A stretch of DNA of 64,000 nt from Eumeta japonica (taxonomy: Eukaryota; Arthropoda; Insecta; Lepidoptera; Psychidae). This document shows positions 13,001 through 28,000 of this stretch, piece by piece. Position 1 is the first letter of the stretch. Every line of letters begins with the position of its first letter. Below the pieces are notes generated by a model that was not told the origin of the DNA, did not search any database, and saw only the letters and a list, made by a program, of their open reading frames with translations. Position numbers and translations under genes: made by a program. The stretch lies in NCBI GenBank assembly GCA_005406025.1, contig BGZK01001229.1, positions 123,223 through 187,222 of the forward strand, in the 5' to 3' direction.

Positions 13001-16000
13001 AGTAAATATTGAATAAATATTTTTCTCAAGGGTAAAATCAATCGACAGATTGTATTTAGACTTCCATAGATTGTAAGTTCTTCTCACAAAGAAAAACCGC
13101 GTTCAGGTCGCTTAGGGAAAGACAAAGATGACTACTACAGTAGATAAAGATTATATGGGTCTTCTTTGTCATGTGAATAATGAAATTGACGAGATCAATG
13201 ATAAACATAGAAATTGTTATTTGAAAATGAACAATCAATTCTGTATGTATATCTCCTGCTAGATGATGAGCGTATCAAACTGTCAAGAACATGCAGCTCT
13301 TGATAGTTTGATATTCAAATTCAAGATGCTAATTTATTTTTCCTAGCTATGAACAAATATAAAATAAATATATTTTGCGTAATATTTTAGATAACGACAG
13401 ATATGTTTGGTTTTTATTGCTTTAAGCGTATGTCCAAAAGCAAAAGCGTTCCGGTCAAGTTTAATATATATTTTACATATTGGGGCAAATCAATTGTACA
13501 ATTATACAACAAAATAAATTACGATATTTCTTCTTCTCAGACCTGGGCCTCAGTCCTCTTCCCCTGTCGCACCTCTCGACGACGAATTTCATCCAGCTCT
13601 TAGCGAACTGTATAATCGCTCTGGAGACCCGCACCTCCCACTCGCTCTCCTGCACCCGTCTCAGCTCGACGCCCTCCGGCTCGGCGCCCGCTTCCGGCCG
13701 CTTGTTGGCCTCGTTAATGGCTGTCGCGAACGAGCTTTTGCGGGGCTCATCTTCCTCGAAGCGCATCTCGGGCACGCCGCCGTCGACGCTCGCCGTCGAC
13801 TACAGAGCATTTTAAATTACTTAATGATGATATCTTTAAAATTGTTTTACATGTTTGTTTGTTGATATGTTTAAAATTAATTAAACTATGGTTCAACAAC
13901 AACGTATATATATATATATATATATATTAGGGCGACCCAAAAAAAAGAATTTTTTTTTTCAAGTCTCGTGTGAAAATATCTTAGTTTACTATGTTTTAAG
14001 AGCCCCCTCCAAAGGACAGCTCAAAAAAAATTTTTAAAAGGTCGCTCACAATTTTTTTAAATTTCCAAAATCCTCAAAAATCGATTTTTTTTTCAAATAC
14101 TCTTTCTCGTGATTTTATTTCGTTTTACATGAAAAATCATGAAGATCCTGAAAATTTCAAGTCAAAATGTATGTAAAAAAATACTTTGGTAAAGAAAGTT
14201 AAAAAATATTGTTGTTCTAAATAATGTTTATAATTGACTATTGTTGTATTTAAGAATTATAAAAATGTTAAAAAAAGTTATAAAAACATTATTAAAATGT
14301 TAATTTTTGTAAAATAAATTAATTTATACAAATTAAAAAATTATCATTTTTTTACAATTATTCAAAAATGGTAAAAATTGTTCATTAATTTTTTTTTGTT
14401 TCTCGTGCTTTAATTTCATTCTTTAGCATGTCAAATTTGAGGAAAAAAATATTAAATTCGTTAATATTCATGTTTAGAAGTTGCTCAAATAGATATAAAG
14501 TACTCGATTTGAAAACTTAAAAAAATTGTGAGCGACCTTTTAAAAATTTTTTTTTGAGCTGTCCTTTGGAAGGGGCTCTTAAAACATAGTAAACTAACAT
14601 ATTTTCACACGAAACTTGAAAAAAAATCTTTTTTTTTTGGGTCGCCCTAATATATATACTATCACCCGCCTGCACGCCTGGGCGTAAATTTATATTTCGC
14701 AATTTTTTTTTTATTATTAAATGTGTCTTCGGTTTCGCTCCCGTGGACATAGATTAGAATGAATTCCTTCAGCTTCTATATTGGCTGATTTTGCTGTCCG
14801 TTTTGATAGCGATCAAGGTCATACTCTAGATATAAATTCCGGTTCCATTGTCGGGTCCAGTCCCTGTCCCGCTCTCGATTTCACGCCGGTCTCGATAACA
14901 ATCTTGGTTTTCCTTTAGGCATTGATGGCAGTAATAACAAAGTACGATTTATGCTGGAAAGGACATTGAAATGACAACGAAATGTATAAATACCATTATT
15001 ACTTGTACAGTGGAATCTCAATAATTCGAATGTCAAGGGAAATGCAAAAAAAATTGAGTTAACGAGTTTTCGACTTAACAAGAGCTTCGAGATACATATG
15101 ACTGTGTCGACAAGGAACAAACATAACGTTCACAGCTCTGTTACTTAGAAAGTTTCATGAATGTATTCATTCATTGCACGTGTACAAGGCAAAAACAATA
15201 GATTAGAAGCCCCGAACCCGAACATTCCTTTTAGATTTATTGCTATTATTTCGGGGAATTCCAAGTAAGACGTCATTATATTTTACCAACTACGACTTAA
15301 ATAACATTTTGTTTGAGTTACAAAGTCTAAATAATTCGAGATACCGCGTATTAAAGGGTTTATCGGAAGGGAATGGCAATTTTATTCGACTTACTGAGGA
15401 TTTCGACTTAACTATGTTCGAGTTATTGAGATTCCACTGTATTATTATATTTTTCACATAAAAGGTAATTTTGTAAAAAATATATAATATAATCTTATTA
15501 TATTATCTTATATCCCTATCTGAGAACTTTATACACCCTATGCAAAATATGATTTCTAACCGTCCAGCCGTCAGCATATAACAAATATCCATACAAACAT
15601 ACTTTACATTTTTAATATTATAAATGGCCTACAACCATCTACAAACGATTCTGCGTCAAATGAACGAACTCCCAATTACAATCCGTCCAGCCGTCACCGT
15701 CCAACCGTCAGCGTATTAAAAACACCCACACAAAACATAGTTTTACATTTTTAATATTATAAATGGCCTATAACCATCTACAAACGATTTTGCGTCAAAT
15801 AAACAAACTCTCAATTACAATCCGTCCAGCTGTCACCCTATTAAAAACACCCACACAAAACATATTTTTACATTTTTAATATTATAAATGGCCTATAACC
15901 ATCTACAAACGATTCTGCGTCAAATGAACAAACTCCCAATTACAATCCGTCCAGCCGTCATCGTCCAACCGTCAGCATATAAAAAACACCCACACAAAAC

Positions 16001-19000
16001 ATACTTTTACATTTTTTAAATTACAAATAGTCTATAACCATCTACAAATCAAATGATTCAGCGTCAAATGTTTAAAGTCCCAATTACAATCCGTCCATCC
16101 GTAGGTGTATGACAAACATCCACACAAACGTACTTTTATATTTTTTATATATAAATGGCGTATAACAAACAATTCCTCATCGAATGATCTCACTCTATAA
16201 TAATAATAATAATATATATATTATTATAGAGTGAGTCATGATGTGATCAAATTGGCTGCAGTAAATAACGACAATGATGATTTATAAACCATTGAAGTCT
16301 CTAAATTCTCACTAATTCGGTGTCTATCCATCCTTCTGTATGCCACCGTCATTTTTATTCTTAAATACCTAAACCTATGACATTCTGTTACAATGGCTCC
16401 GTAATCAGCCACACTTACGTAATAATCATCAAATACTCCGATATCGTAGTCCTGGCCACCGATGCTCTCGGATCGCACGAAGCGCGGGCGCAAGGGACGC
16501 AGAGGCGGGCTATCCGATGACTGTCTTCTCCCCCCCACCGCCGCCACTCGACCCTTCTCCGGAGGAGAGTCGTTAATAAACCGATGCATCTCTTTATGAA
16601 ACTGTAAGAGATTTACGTCTTTAAATAAAAGTTAATCTTACCTCACACTATTTATTTTATTATGCTCTGAATGTAACTGTATTCAATTTTATATAACGAG
16701 TTTTATTAACAATTGTTATCCCAAAGAACTTACCACAAAATAAATATTTTGTTAAATATTTCTCAGAGAAACACAAAGAAAAACAAAAGTACAATAAAAA
16801 GGAATTGGTTGTAGAAAACTAATATTCCAAAACCCATTAATTATGAAATAATGGTTATATACAAATACTTATATAACGAAAATTTCTAAATTGAAGTATT
16901 ATTATGAAAAAATAAAATAGCATAATTAAAGAGTGAATAACGATACCTTACATTAAAAACATTTAAATATAACAAATGAAATTTCTCCGAATACATGCAA
17001 ACAAGGACAGAAGAGATATCACATACCAAGAAACAAAAGACCATTGACAACAAAATAGTACACAAATAAAACAACACAGCCAAACCCACAAAAAAAACTA
17101 TGAAAACCAGCACATGTACAAGTAATACAGACTATAGCAAACATCTGATAAAGAAGAAAAAAACAAATAAACGAAAAAAGCTTGGAAATTCCTATGAAAT
17201 GTGGGCTTCGTTGTTGTATGGTCCCACTGAATGCATTAAAATTGTGCATATTATTTGATGTTTTTTAACTGTAACAATGCAACTTATATTAACAGTGGTG
17301 ACGTCGTATTTAATTACGGCATGTTACTTGAAGCTCTGATGGGAGAAAAAAAGTATGAAAAACACATATTTTCCTATTAGCCAAAACACAATTTTCGCCT
17401 GGAGATACGTTAAAAAAAGCGTCGCTCAACCTTTGCTTTACTTAAACGAAAACCAATAAACCTCGAGGCCATTTCCGCAACTCGCCTGTCGTCTGGTAGG
17501 GTAATAGAGGAACAGTCCTATTTTCAGGAAAATATACTATCATCCCATTTACACATTTACACGTTTATTATCAAAGTATATTATAAACAAACGACTTTTA
17601 AAAATTGTTAACATATTATATTAGTGATAACAAAAACATGATCCATTGTTGTTCATAGTACATTGTTTGCTCGTTCTCTGGAGTATTCTAGACCACCAAG
17701 AAGTCAAAATCTGTTTTAATATGATTCCTCGTTTAACTTTATTATAGTTAAGTATAGATGTCTTTTAGTCTCACTGTAGTTTTTTTGTTCATGTGATAAT
17801 TTAGGTAATATTACCAATCAAATGTAGCAACCAACTTATCTGGTAACGGATGTATCTTGGAACTACCTCATAGAGAGATATGTGCTTTTTATCAAAGGTT
17901 ATTCCGGCGAATACTTTTATTTGAACAATGTGTAAATTCAGAATCCGTTACCGCCCCGCACTTTGGAAAAAATTGGTAATTTTTACCTCTGAGTATTTGT
18001 ATGGTGAGGGACATCTGGGATAAAGATTTCATCAAGAAAGAGAAAACTACTACAGTATTTGAAAGATTTTTTTTAATATTTACAAATAAAAAAAAAATTG
18101 TGTGTTGAGAATTGCTGCATGAGATATTGCATGTGCTACATTATCTCTCTACTGATTGGCTAGATCAGTGTTTCCTTCGGAGACATTTTTAACTTATTTT
18201 AAAAATAAGTTAAAATTACTAATGAAATGACATGAAAATTTTACAAATTTTTAAAAGTTTCACTACTAATTCTAAGGATGTTTGTCAATTAAAACAACGC
18301 TACCGACGTAAGAGATTTTCCAATGTGTCGATTATTAGACGTATTGTATTATTTTGCGAATAGTAAACGGGACACTCCAAATGAGCCCATGAGCCTACAT
18401 GCTAAATATTAATACAGTTTAGTAAAAAAGTTAAACTGTTTCAGCCATTGAACGTCCGCTGCCGGACATCGGCCTTTTGCTAGATTTCCCCGAAATACGA
18501 TATTGGGTCACTTGCAATTACCGTCGAAGAGCAACCTTCATCGTCACTCCATCTATCGGGCTACCGTCTCACGCTACGACATCCGGTTTGTGATCACTAC
18601 TCGAGAACCTTTCTTCTCCAGCGTCATCAGTTCTATCAACGATGTGGCCTACCCACTGCTACCTTAACTTCCTGATTCCGTGAGCTACGTCGCTTGGTTT
18701 CGTTCTTTTACGGATTTTCAAGTTTCTATTTTGTAGTTAAATATCTCGCAGAGAAACCTCGAGTATAATTCCTTTCATCACAAGTTGGGTAAGCTTTTAG
18801 TTTCATTATAAGACCAATATTAAAGGGATCATCTATGACTTCCGTATGTTGATTCTGGAAACATCTACTGTTTCGTCTGTTTAGACTTTCGTCTTTAGGC
18901 ACTGAGGTATATTGGTCTTGAAGATGGCTAACAACTTTTTTGGATGATACCAAATCAAGCTGAACTTTACATGTAACAAATTTCCCTAATGGGACAATGC

Positions 19001-22000
19001 ATGCCAAGTCGACATATCCACATACAACTTCTATTTTAGAGTTCATAGACAGAAAGTCACTGAAGTAGGTACAACATGGGCATTCAATATAATTTTCGAC
19101 TTGTCTTTGTTCATTTTTTAAACCCGGTTCTTAAGAAACTCTACTAGAGGTCTGCCGAAGGTACTGAAGTCATTCGACATAGGATATGTGGTCAACAGAT
19201 CAAAGCTGTATGGTGTATTTACTATTAATAGTGATGTCGTATTTTTCCAATACAAACGTGTGAAAGCGTCTTCCAATGGCACAGTGAAAAGGTTCTCACT
19301 ATCACATCTCCCTGTCTACAGTTGAACCGGTTTTGTGCTTTCGTTCTGTACTCTAACTGACCCGATGGCATTTATGTACAAACATTTCAGAACTTTGAGC
19401 TAGCAATAGTCGACGTGTCATCGCTGAAGGGAATACAGCATCGTCTTCTGGGTATCGATCGGATCAAAAGCTTATTCGTAGCCACATACGCCAAAGAGGA
19501 AAAGTTTTAAGATAAATAAAACCTTTAAACTGAAAAAATGTACAGTAACAAAATTCGGTTAAAACAACATTTATATCTGTCAGAAATATCAGAGTATGAA
19601 TTTTTCAAGTTAAGAAAATTATATGGCGACATTAAGTATCCACTACTACCAAACGACAGCGCCGGTCGCGGCGGTGGCCCGTGAAGGGTTCCCACTTACT
19701 AATTTCGCTTCGATAAGAGCGTTAAATGTTTCGTTAACGACTATAGTTTCGGGACGGCGGCGCACGGGGCGCGGCGGGCGCGCACGCTGCGGCTGTAGGG
19801 ACGCAGGGCGAGCGCGTGCCGCGCGAGCGCCCTCCTGTGGCGCCGTATATACAAACCTATGCAGCTCTTTGTGCAGCTGGAAACGTGCCCAATCGTGTCT
19901 CAGTTTCAAGTTCACCTTCGTGGCGGCGTTTTTGATGAAATTTATGAATTTTAACTATCATATACATCTCTTTTGATGTTGTAAGTTATTAATAATTTCA
20001 TGTCGATTTTAAATATCAAATTATGGACACATTCACAGGAAGTTGAAAACAATATTGAGAGACTATTAAAGGTGAACAAATGCAGCAAGCCGTTATTTCA
20101 ATAAAGGGTCTTTATGTTGTATTTTTGCTGAAGATGCCATACAAAGTATTAAAAAAAATCTTAATATAAAATGAATTTTCTATCATTACACCAATATGAT
20201 AACAATATTATAATAACCTTTGAATCTTTATCTAATATATATACACTATAAATAATGCAGCAAAAAATCTACTAGGACAGATTAAAAATAATTGATTTTC
20301 TTCATATATAAAATTTAAGAAAGTGATAAATGTGAAAGGCGGTTAAATGATTTGATATAGTTTAATCAATCATGTCTATAATATCAACACGCGTAACATC
20401 TCTGGCTTCCTTAATTGGGATAATATCAAAGTGTGAACAATCACCAAGTGCAAGATGCAGTGCTGTAGAAAAGACACTTATGCACAGATTAGTGTAAAAT
20501 AGTGCAATACACGTAGATAATTTAAGAACCCTCACAAGTAAGGAAGAAACTAATTTGATCATATTACTACTTAATATTTATGTATAAAAAATGGATAAAA
20601 GATGCCATTAAGCCAAACTAATAACTCAAGAACATAAGGCATATTTGTTTTTACATTTTATGATTAAACAACTTCACATGAATACCTGCAATTAAATTCA
20701 TCACTTTAAGATGTTATTATTTCCACTAATAAAACTGAGATAGATAGTACTTAGAACACAACGGCACTCTTGACTAATGCCTGTGATCAAAAAACTAATT
20801 ACTTCCTTTTTAACGGAGGGCGTGGATATATCAGGCAAATAGTAATTACCTCAAAGCTCAGCTTATACACTTGCATAAGTAGCTCCCTGATCCTCGAAAA
20901 CAGACCTTCAGCTGTCTCAGGATTTATGTCTTCCCAAGGAGCAATAGCAGTTTTCTCAGCTATTTTGTCAGCGTGTAACACTATACAGTCGCGTATGCGC
21001 ATCAGAGATTTCTGTAAAATAAGTCATACTAAAAGTTTAGTATCTTAGAAACAAGGATTATTATTGTGATTACATTGAATTATAATATTACTAGCTGCGC
21101 CCACGGTTTCACCCGCGTGGTGATGGAAAATTGTGATATAAGGGATCAATTTGTTACTACCAAATGTGCATTAGCAATAAATTATCAATTATTATCGTAT
21201 TTATGGTTCACTATTTTGGCGATAATGGCTTACACATAAAAGATAGAAGATATATGCTGTCGCGGGTTTTTTTGTAGGACTATTTAAGATAAACAATTTC
21301 ATTGTACATTATATACGTGTAATTCCAACGGTTTTTGCGGCGCACGCCAGAATAGCTCGCAGATGACAGATTTTTTTCCTACTTACTTGACACTTATCGT
21401 TATATTTTGGATAATTCACACTATATCTTTATAAATTATAGCCTACGTGTTATTCTGACGTGTAAGCTATATATTATTGTACAGTGTCATCAAAATCCAT
21501 TCAGTAGTTTTTGCGTGAAAGAGCAACAAATATACATCCATACTTACAAACTTTCGCGTTTATAATATTAGTATAGATGTAACAAATAAAAAAAATAAGG
21601 AATATATTTCATTAATTTGATTATACAACTGATATATATGCTGGCAGGATTCATTTAATACATTTTTTTTAATTGTTGGGTAAATTATTATACTTTTAGG
21701 AGACAATTTGATATTCATTGGACAACTCTTTTAAAAAACAATTGATTCTAACAAAGGTAAATTTAAAAGTTTATAAAATATATGAATAAAGAAATTATGT
21801 ACATTATTATTATTTTTTTACTTTACTAGTAGAATGTTGAATTATATATTTACGTAAATCACTAGCTTATTTCTTCTTCTTATGTTCATAGCTAGCTATA
21901 TATTGCATTTTATTTTAAAGATATTTGAGATCACTTCTAAATTTTAATAATGATAGTTTAGTAGTAGCCATCGTCACAAAGAACAAACAATTTGAAAAAA

Positions 22001-25000
22001 AAGTTTAATTTTATTTTTTTTTAGTTTAATATTTATTATGGAATAAGCTACATTACATTCCTATGTTTGACTTATATGGAAAAAATATGTAAAAACACTT
22101 ACAAATATCCTTTCACGACAACGCACGAATCGGTTGTTCTTCTTGAGCCTGGTGGCTAGAAGTCTACTGAACTGTACCGTCTGGATGGTCAGCTCGCGTT
22201 CCGACGCGTAGATGTCCTGCGCCTGGCGACACAGCGCGTACACGAAGTGCCTGTACGCAGAAGTAAAGAAGCTCAAGAATTATAGCTTGATCACACTTCA
22301 GTATGAACTTGACTAAAACTGATCAAGTGCTAGTCAAACTCGCATAGAGAGTGTTTCGTAATGTCTTTTTTTTTAATCTGACTCACGCATGTTTGTGGTG
22401 ACAAAAACCAAATTATCATAGGCTAGAATTTGAATTAGACCCCTTGAAATAAGTAGGTTACTATAATAAACACTAAACCAATATTTATCAGAACTTATTT
22501 CTATTCGATAAAATTAAATAACACTTTTAATATGCATTTTTTCTTAACGAGTATTTTCAGTTTCATAGAATAAATAACACAATCTGCTTAGAGTCGCATT
22601 GTAAATGGTCTATATATATGTTATATGCAACTTTAAAAGCATATCAGTGATGGATTAATAACAAGTTGCCAGAGAATAATGCACATTTTTTAGTGCACAG
22701 ATGCAAATAAATATCTACTACAATAAGGTTCCATTTGGATTTTTGCATTATGTTTACATATGTACCTCTATACATGCCTACAAACAATAAAGAATGTAAA
22801 TAGTATATATAACATCATATAGATTGTATACCACTATGTATGTTTTTGTTTTAAACTGTATGCATACCATATAAGATCTTTATATTAAAACTTCAAAATG
22901 GTTATAACTTTCTATGAGGTGAACTAAAAACATTGAGATCTGTTTTTACACTGAGTATAGAGGCTTTCTCTATCGTCAAAATGTCACGTGCGTCGTTCAG
23001 AATACGCCAGCATTGACCTTAAATCTTATATAAAAATCCAGTTTAAGGGCAATTTAGCAACACATCGCTAGTTTAAAATCATTACTGAATCAATTTTGTG
23101 CAATGTTCATTAACCTGTATCAACTGCCACATTGAGATACATTTTTTTCGGACTATACTATTTCATCATCGTTTCGTATAACTTGTAAAACTATAGAATG
23201 AAAAAATGCAAATAAATAATTTTTCAAGTAGAAACAGATATTTAATATAATACTATTAGAGCAAGGAAACAAAAAAATGTCTTTCCCACCGTTTGGCCTC
23301 GTCGCTGTCGTCGTCCGGTATGTTGTCCTCGTAGGTGGTCAAACGCGCGAACTTCTCCGTGAACTGTTTGATCAGTCGATCCATTTGATTACACACGATG
23401 TCGCTAGGGAGCAAAGTGTTACACCATTCATAAATTAAACTTTATTAAAAATTAATAAAAATAATAAAACGGTTATGTGTGTATATTTTATATAGTAAAA
23501 ATAAGATTATAAATATTTTATGTACCAAAAAGAAGAATGAAAGAACTTAAAAATTTCAACTATTTAATGTTATCTTTTGCTTTGTTGTAATTAATATGTA
23601 TATTATTATTTAGACGTTTACCTGCAACATGCATTAACATGCAGCATACAACCCACCGCTGACCCTCGAATCTGTTCTTCCTCTAGGAATCCCTATCCAA
23701 AAAATTGAATATGGGTTAGAGAGGTTTGACAGATATCGAACACCTAAGAAAATGTTAACTGTTTATTTATATTAGTCCGCTAATAGTTATATTGTTTGTG
23801 TGTATGTATGTTTCATACCAACTAGGCACATTCTCAGAAAAATGCTGACAATCACATCCACCAAGTAGTAAAAAATGTTAAAAACTACCGATAGATGCGC
23901 TCCCAACCTTCTCAGTCATGCAGTTTGCATTGGGAAGTACGTCAAAGGGTGACAAAGCTTCTCTATAAGCAGCCACAGACCATCAGCAAGACGCCTGTCG
24001 ATTGTCACACTAACCATCACTAAACATTACCCAAATAATTACAGGTAAGCGTCCAATAAGGATGATTTATAAATATTAATTTGGTCATTGAGCATATTAT
24101 TATTTGCCTTTGCTTTAAAATTTCGAAAAATTCCAAAACATTTAAACTTAACCCCTTCTCATACACATTACATTTCACGGGTTTAACGGGTTACGTATGC
24201 ATGACTGCATGTCACATAAGAAGGTTGTGAGTGCATCTGTCGGTTGTTATTAACACTCCTTGTGCCCTGGTGAATGTGACTGTCTGCGTTTTCCTGAGGA
24301 TGTGACTAGTTGGCATGAAATGTACATAGAAATAACAATATAACTATTACTGGATTAAGATAAATGCACAATTAACATTTGCTTAGGTGTCCGATATCTA
24401 TCAATCCTCTGTAATCAATATTTAATTCTTTGGATAGCAATTTGCATTGAAAAAACAGATTTAAAGATCAGCGATGCGTTGCATACTGCATGTTGCAGAC
24501 AGGTGTCTACTTATGGATTTCCAAGAACTAACACCTAAAACAATAGAATACTATTGATGTTATAGTGGCAAATAAAATCTTTAAAGACATAAAAAAAAAA
24601 AATCGAGTGTCAGTTCACACGCTGGTGAATTGAAACTTAGAAGTTTGGTTAATTTTTAAGAGAATGAGATGAATACACTATGGAGATGGTAAACAGAGAG
24701 AAAAAGAGAGAAAGAGTGCGATTGAATAACCATTTTTTTATTACTTACAAAAATTTCAACAAAAAAAACTGACTTCAAAACAAAGCTATTCCAAAACAAA
24801 AATAATATGCACTAAAAAAAAAATAATTGCATATTCTTCTACAATTTAATACACAACTTACTTTTTCTACTTATGAATATGTAGGTACTTTCTATGTGTT
24901 TACAATGCAGGAAGGTAAGTAGGTACCTACCCATTTCAAATTTAACTCAACACATACCTAAGAATAACAAAGAATGATCAAAATATTTTTTAAAGTTCTC

Positions 25001-28000
25001 CTAAGTAAAATGAAGTGAAAAAAAATTAGACTATAACTAGCAAAAGAGACAGACTCCAAACATGACAATAATTGTAACTACATTATATTATCGTAATAAT
25101 TTGATTGACTTTTAAGTAGTCTAATATTTTTCATTTCACTTTACTTAAGAGAACTCTAAAAAATATTTTGATCATTGTTTGTTATTCGTAGCTATGTGTT
25201 GAGTTAAATTTGAAGTGGGTACCTACCCACCTAACCTACCTTCTAGCCTGGTAAACATGTAGACCGTACCTACATATTTATGAGTAGACAAAGTAAGTTG
25301 ATTATTAAGTTGTAGAAGAATTCACAAATATTTTTTTACTTTTTAGTGCATACTAATTTGTTTTGGAATAATTTTTTGTCGTTTTTTTTTAATTTGTTTA
25401 TTTTTTGATTTTTAGTGAATTTGAAAGACAAATAAATTAGTTAGTGTACTTCAAGTACACTAACTAATTTGTCTGAATATGGGTAGACCTACTAAACATG
25501 CTGCTCATAGATCGCACCCTTACTGTAAGTCGTTAAAGAGTTCCATTAAACATCATATTCAACTACAATTACTTGACCATAACGACGTTTCGGTAGGTAT
25601 ATCAAATATCCGTATAGCCTATAAAAAATTTGGCCGAATATCATTCATTTGCTCCTAAGAATTGAAGAGTTCCTTTACTTTGTCATGGATCCCATAGTCA
25701 GAACCTAACCACTCTCATCAAACTACCCATGAAATACATCCTTTCCAATTAAAAAAGAATAATCGAAATCGGTTGGCATGATATTGAGTTATTCGTTCAT
25801 TTGTTGCGCCCATACTTAATGCAAATCTAAGACTTATATGGTTTTCACATGGATGTCAATGTCAGAACTGGACCAAATCGAAATGAGACCACAGGGGAAG
25901 CACCAACTTTCAAATAAAAAAGGAATCATCTACATCGGTTCACCCAGTCGAAAGTTCTGAGGTAACAAACATGAAAAAAAATATAGTTGAACGTCCTCTA
26001 GCTTGAGAACCTCCTCTTTTTTTGAAGTCGGTTAAAATACCATTTTAGTAAAGATAGAAATTGTTCGTTCAATATAAAATAATATTTAAAAGTACGCGAT
26101 AGTCACTATGATCCAACGGAAATTAATGTATTATAGATTTCAATGTCTCTTTCGCTCTCTCCCTCTCTTTGTATATATTTCGAGTAGATTAGAAATATAG
26201 TAAACAGCATAGTATGAAAAGTCAGTACACAATGGTATAGTGAAGACGAAAAGCGCTACGAACCATCGCATAAAGAGGAGACGAAGGATAGGGAAACTAT
26301 ACAGAAATGCATTCTGTCTCATTCTCTCATAAACTAAAAACCTATATATACATTTATAGCTATCTCTTTTTCATTATACATTTTCCTATCATAAAATCCA
26401 ATTCACATCATCCCAAAAGTCACTATATAAAATTAGAAATACGTTCTTTTGAAATTGTATATTTTGCCAGTATCTTTTTTAAAAGAATTTTGTGCTAGTT
26501 ATAAACTACAATTATTTTACAGGCCATTACTCGAAAAAAAATCCAACTCATAACTTAATGTTTCGGATGATTTTTTTTCCTTTACGTTTTGTAAGCAAAC
26601 ATGATAGTAGCTCATAGTTTCCATTTGTCTCATATAACATTATACATACGAGAAACTAAGCGGTCCCAATTCAGCGGCGCAGCGCATGCGCTTGGCGAGA
26701 CGCGCAGTGAATCCCCACTCCGTCTCCAGACACGAGCGCGGCATGTGCTCCACCTCCGACATCGTCGTCAAATACGACAGGTATTGCTAAAACAAAGAAA
26801 GTCACCATTTCCATTCCAATAACCATTGTCACCGTTTTATTCTCATTTGCATTTGAAAATAACACACTAAATGATGAAAAATTCGTTATAAAAATTACCG
26901 TTTGGTATTCAAGATATTGGTATTCAAGATACAGATTGAATGATAAAGCACTAACATAAAATTTGGTGTATTTATTTAAATTTTTAAGTGTAACAAAAAA
27001 GTAATGTCCACAATTGTATAGATGCATTGATCTGCAACTGGATATCTCATTACTGCACCATCTGTGTCTTTTAGAAATTTTTACGACATCTCAATGGGAT
27101 AGACAAATAAAAATTGGTTATTTAAAACTTGGTTGTCCAATTAAAAAATAGAAATAAGATAAATGTACCTACTATAATTTCAAATGAAATCTTACATGAT
27201 TTCATTTGAAATTATAGTAGAACATTTTATATTACTATTCATTCATATATATGTATTGTAAATATATATGTGTGTAAGACAAAGATTTTTTTTGCTTCAA
27301 TCATTGAAAATTTTTATTTGGCTAATTCATAATTCGCTATAACGAGTACTGCAGAAAAGTAAAATATGAAAATACCTTGAGTACATTTTCGACCGTCTCG
27401 TCGAAGGTGCGTATGACAGCCACCAGGTCGGCCTCGATGGGCGCGTCCGCCGGGTAGTCCGCGAGTGCCGCGTCGATGTTGCGCACGAATGCGCTGCGCA
27501 TCTCGGTCGCTATGTCCAGTCCTTCTTTGAGCTCATGTATCAACTGCACAAAAGAAAGTTTATTGTTATTTATATTCATCCTGTCTGTCACTTGGGCTTT
27601 GAGAAATAGCGTTCTAGAATGAAGGACAGCAGACCACTTCGGGTAATTATCGCTTTGTATAAGATTAGTTTGTTACTATTGTGTATAATGAAATAATAGG
27701 ATAGTTGAAATACACAGAAAATATTTTGTCTTGACCTAATGTTAATAAATGAAAAGGAATAATAGTTTATTACATCAAAATTTATATAAAAAGTGCAAAA
27801 CATAATATGTGTAGTTTATATAGTCCTACTGCATAATGACATTACTGCTTAACAATACTCATCTTGTTTAATGGATCGCTTCATTGCCTTTTACAAAAAT
27901 TATCAAAACATAATATGTGTAGTTTATATAGTCCTACTGCATAATGACATTACTGCTTAACAATACTCATCTTGTTTAATGGATCGCTTCATTGCCTTTT

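Noticed and set aside
13480..13815. 111-codon plus-strand frame
   Set aside because: Antisense shadow of MAP3K4 exon 20.
15553..16165. CRISPR-like array
   Set aside because: Units are 125-150 bp, diverged, with no short repeat/unique spacer pattern, in a eukaryotic intron.
19623..19976. 117-codon plus-strand frame
   Set aside because: Antisense of GC-rich exon 19A.
27169..27220. microRNA precursor
   Set aside because: Stem of 23 bp is too short and too perfect for a typical precursor; no basal stem beyond it.
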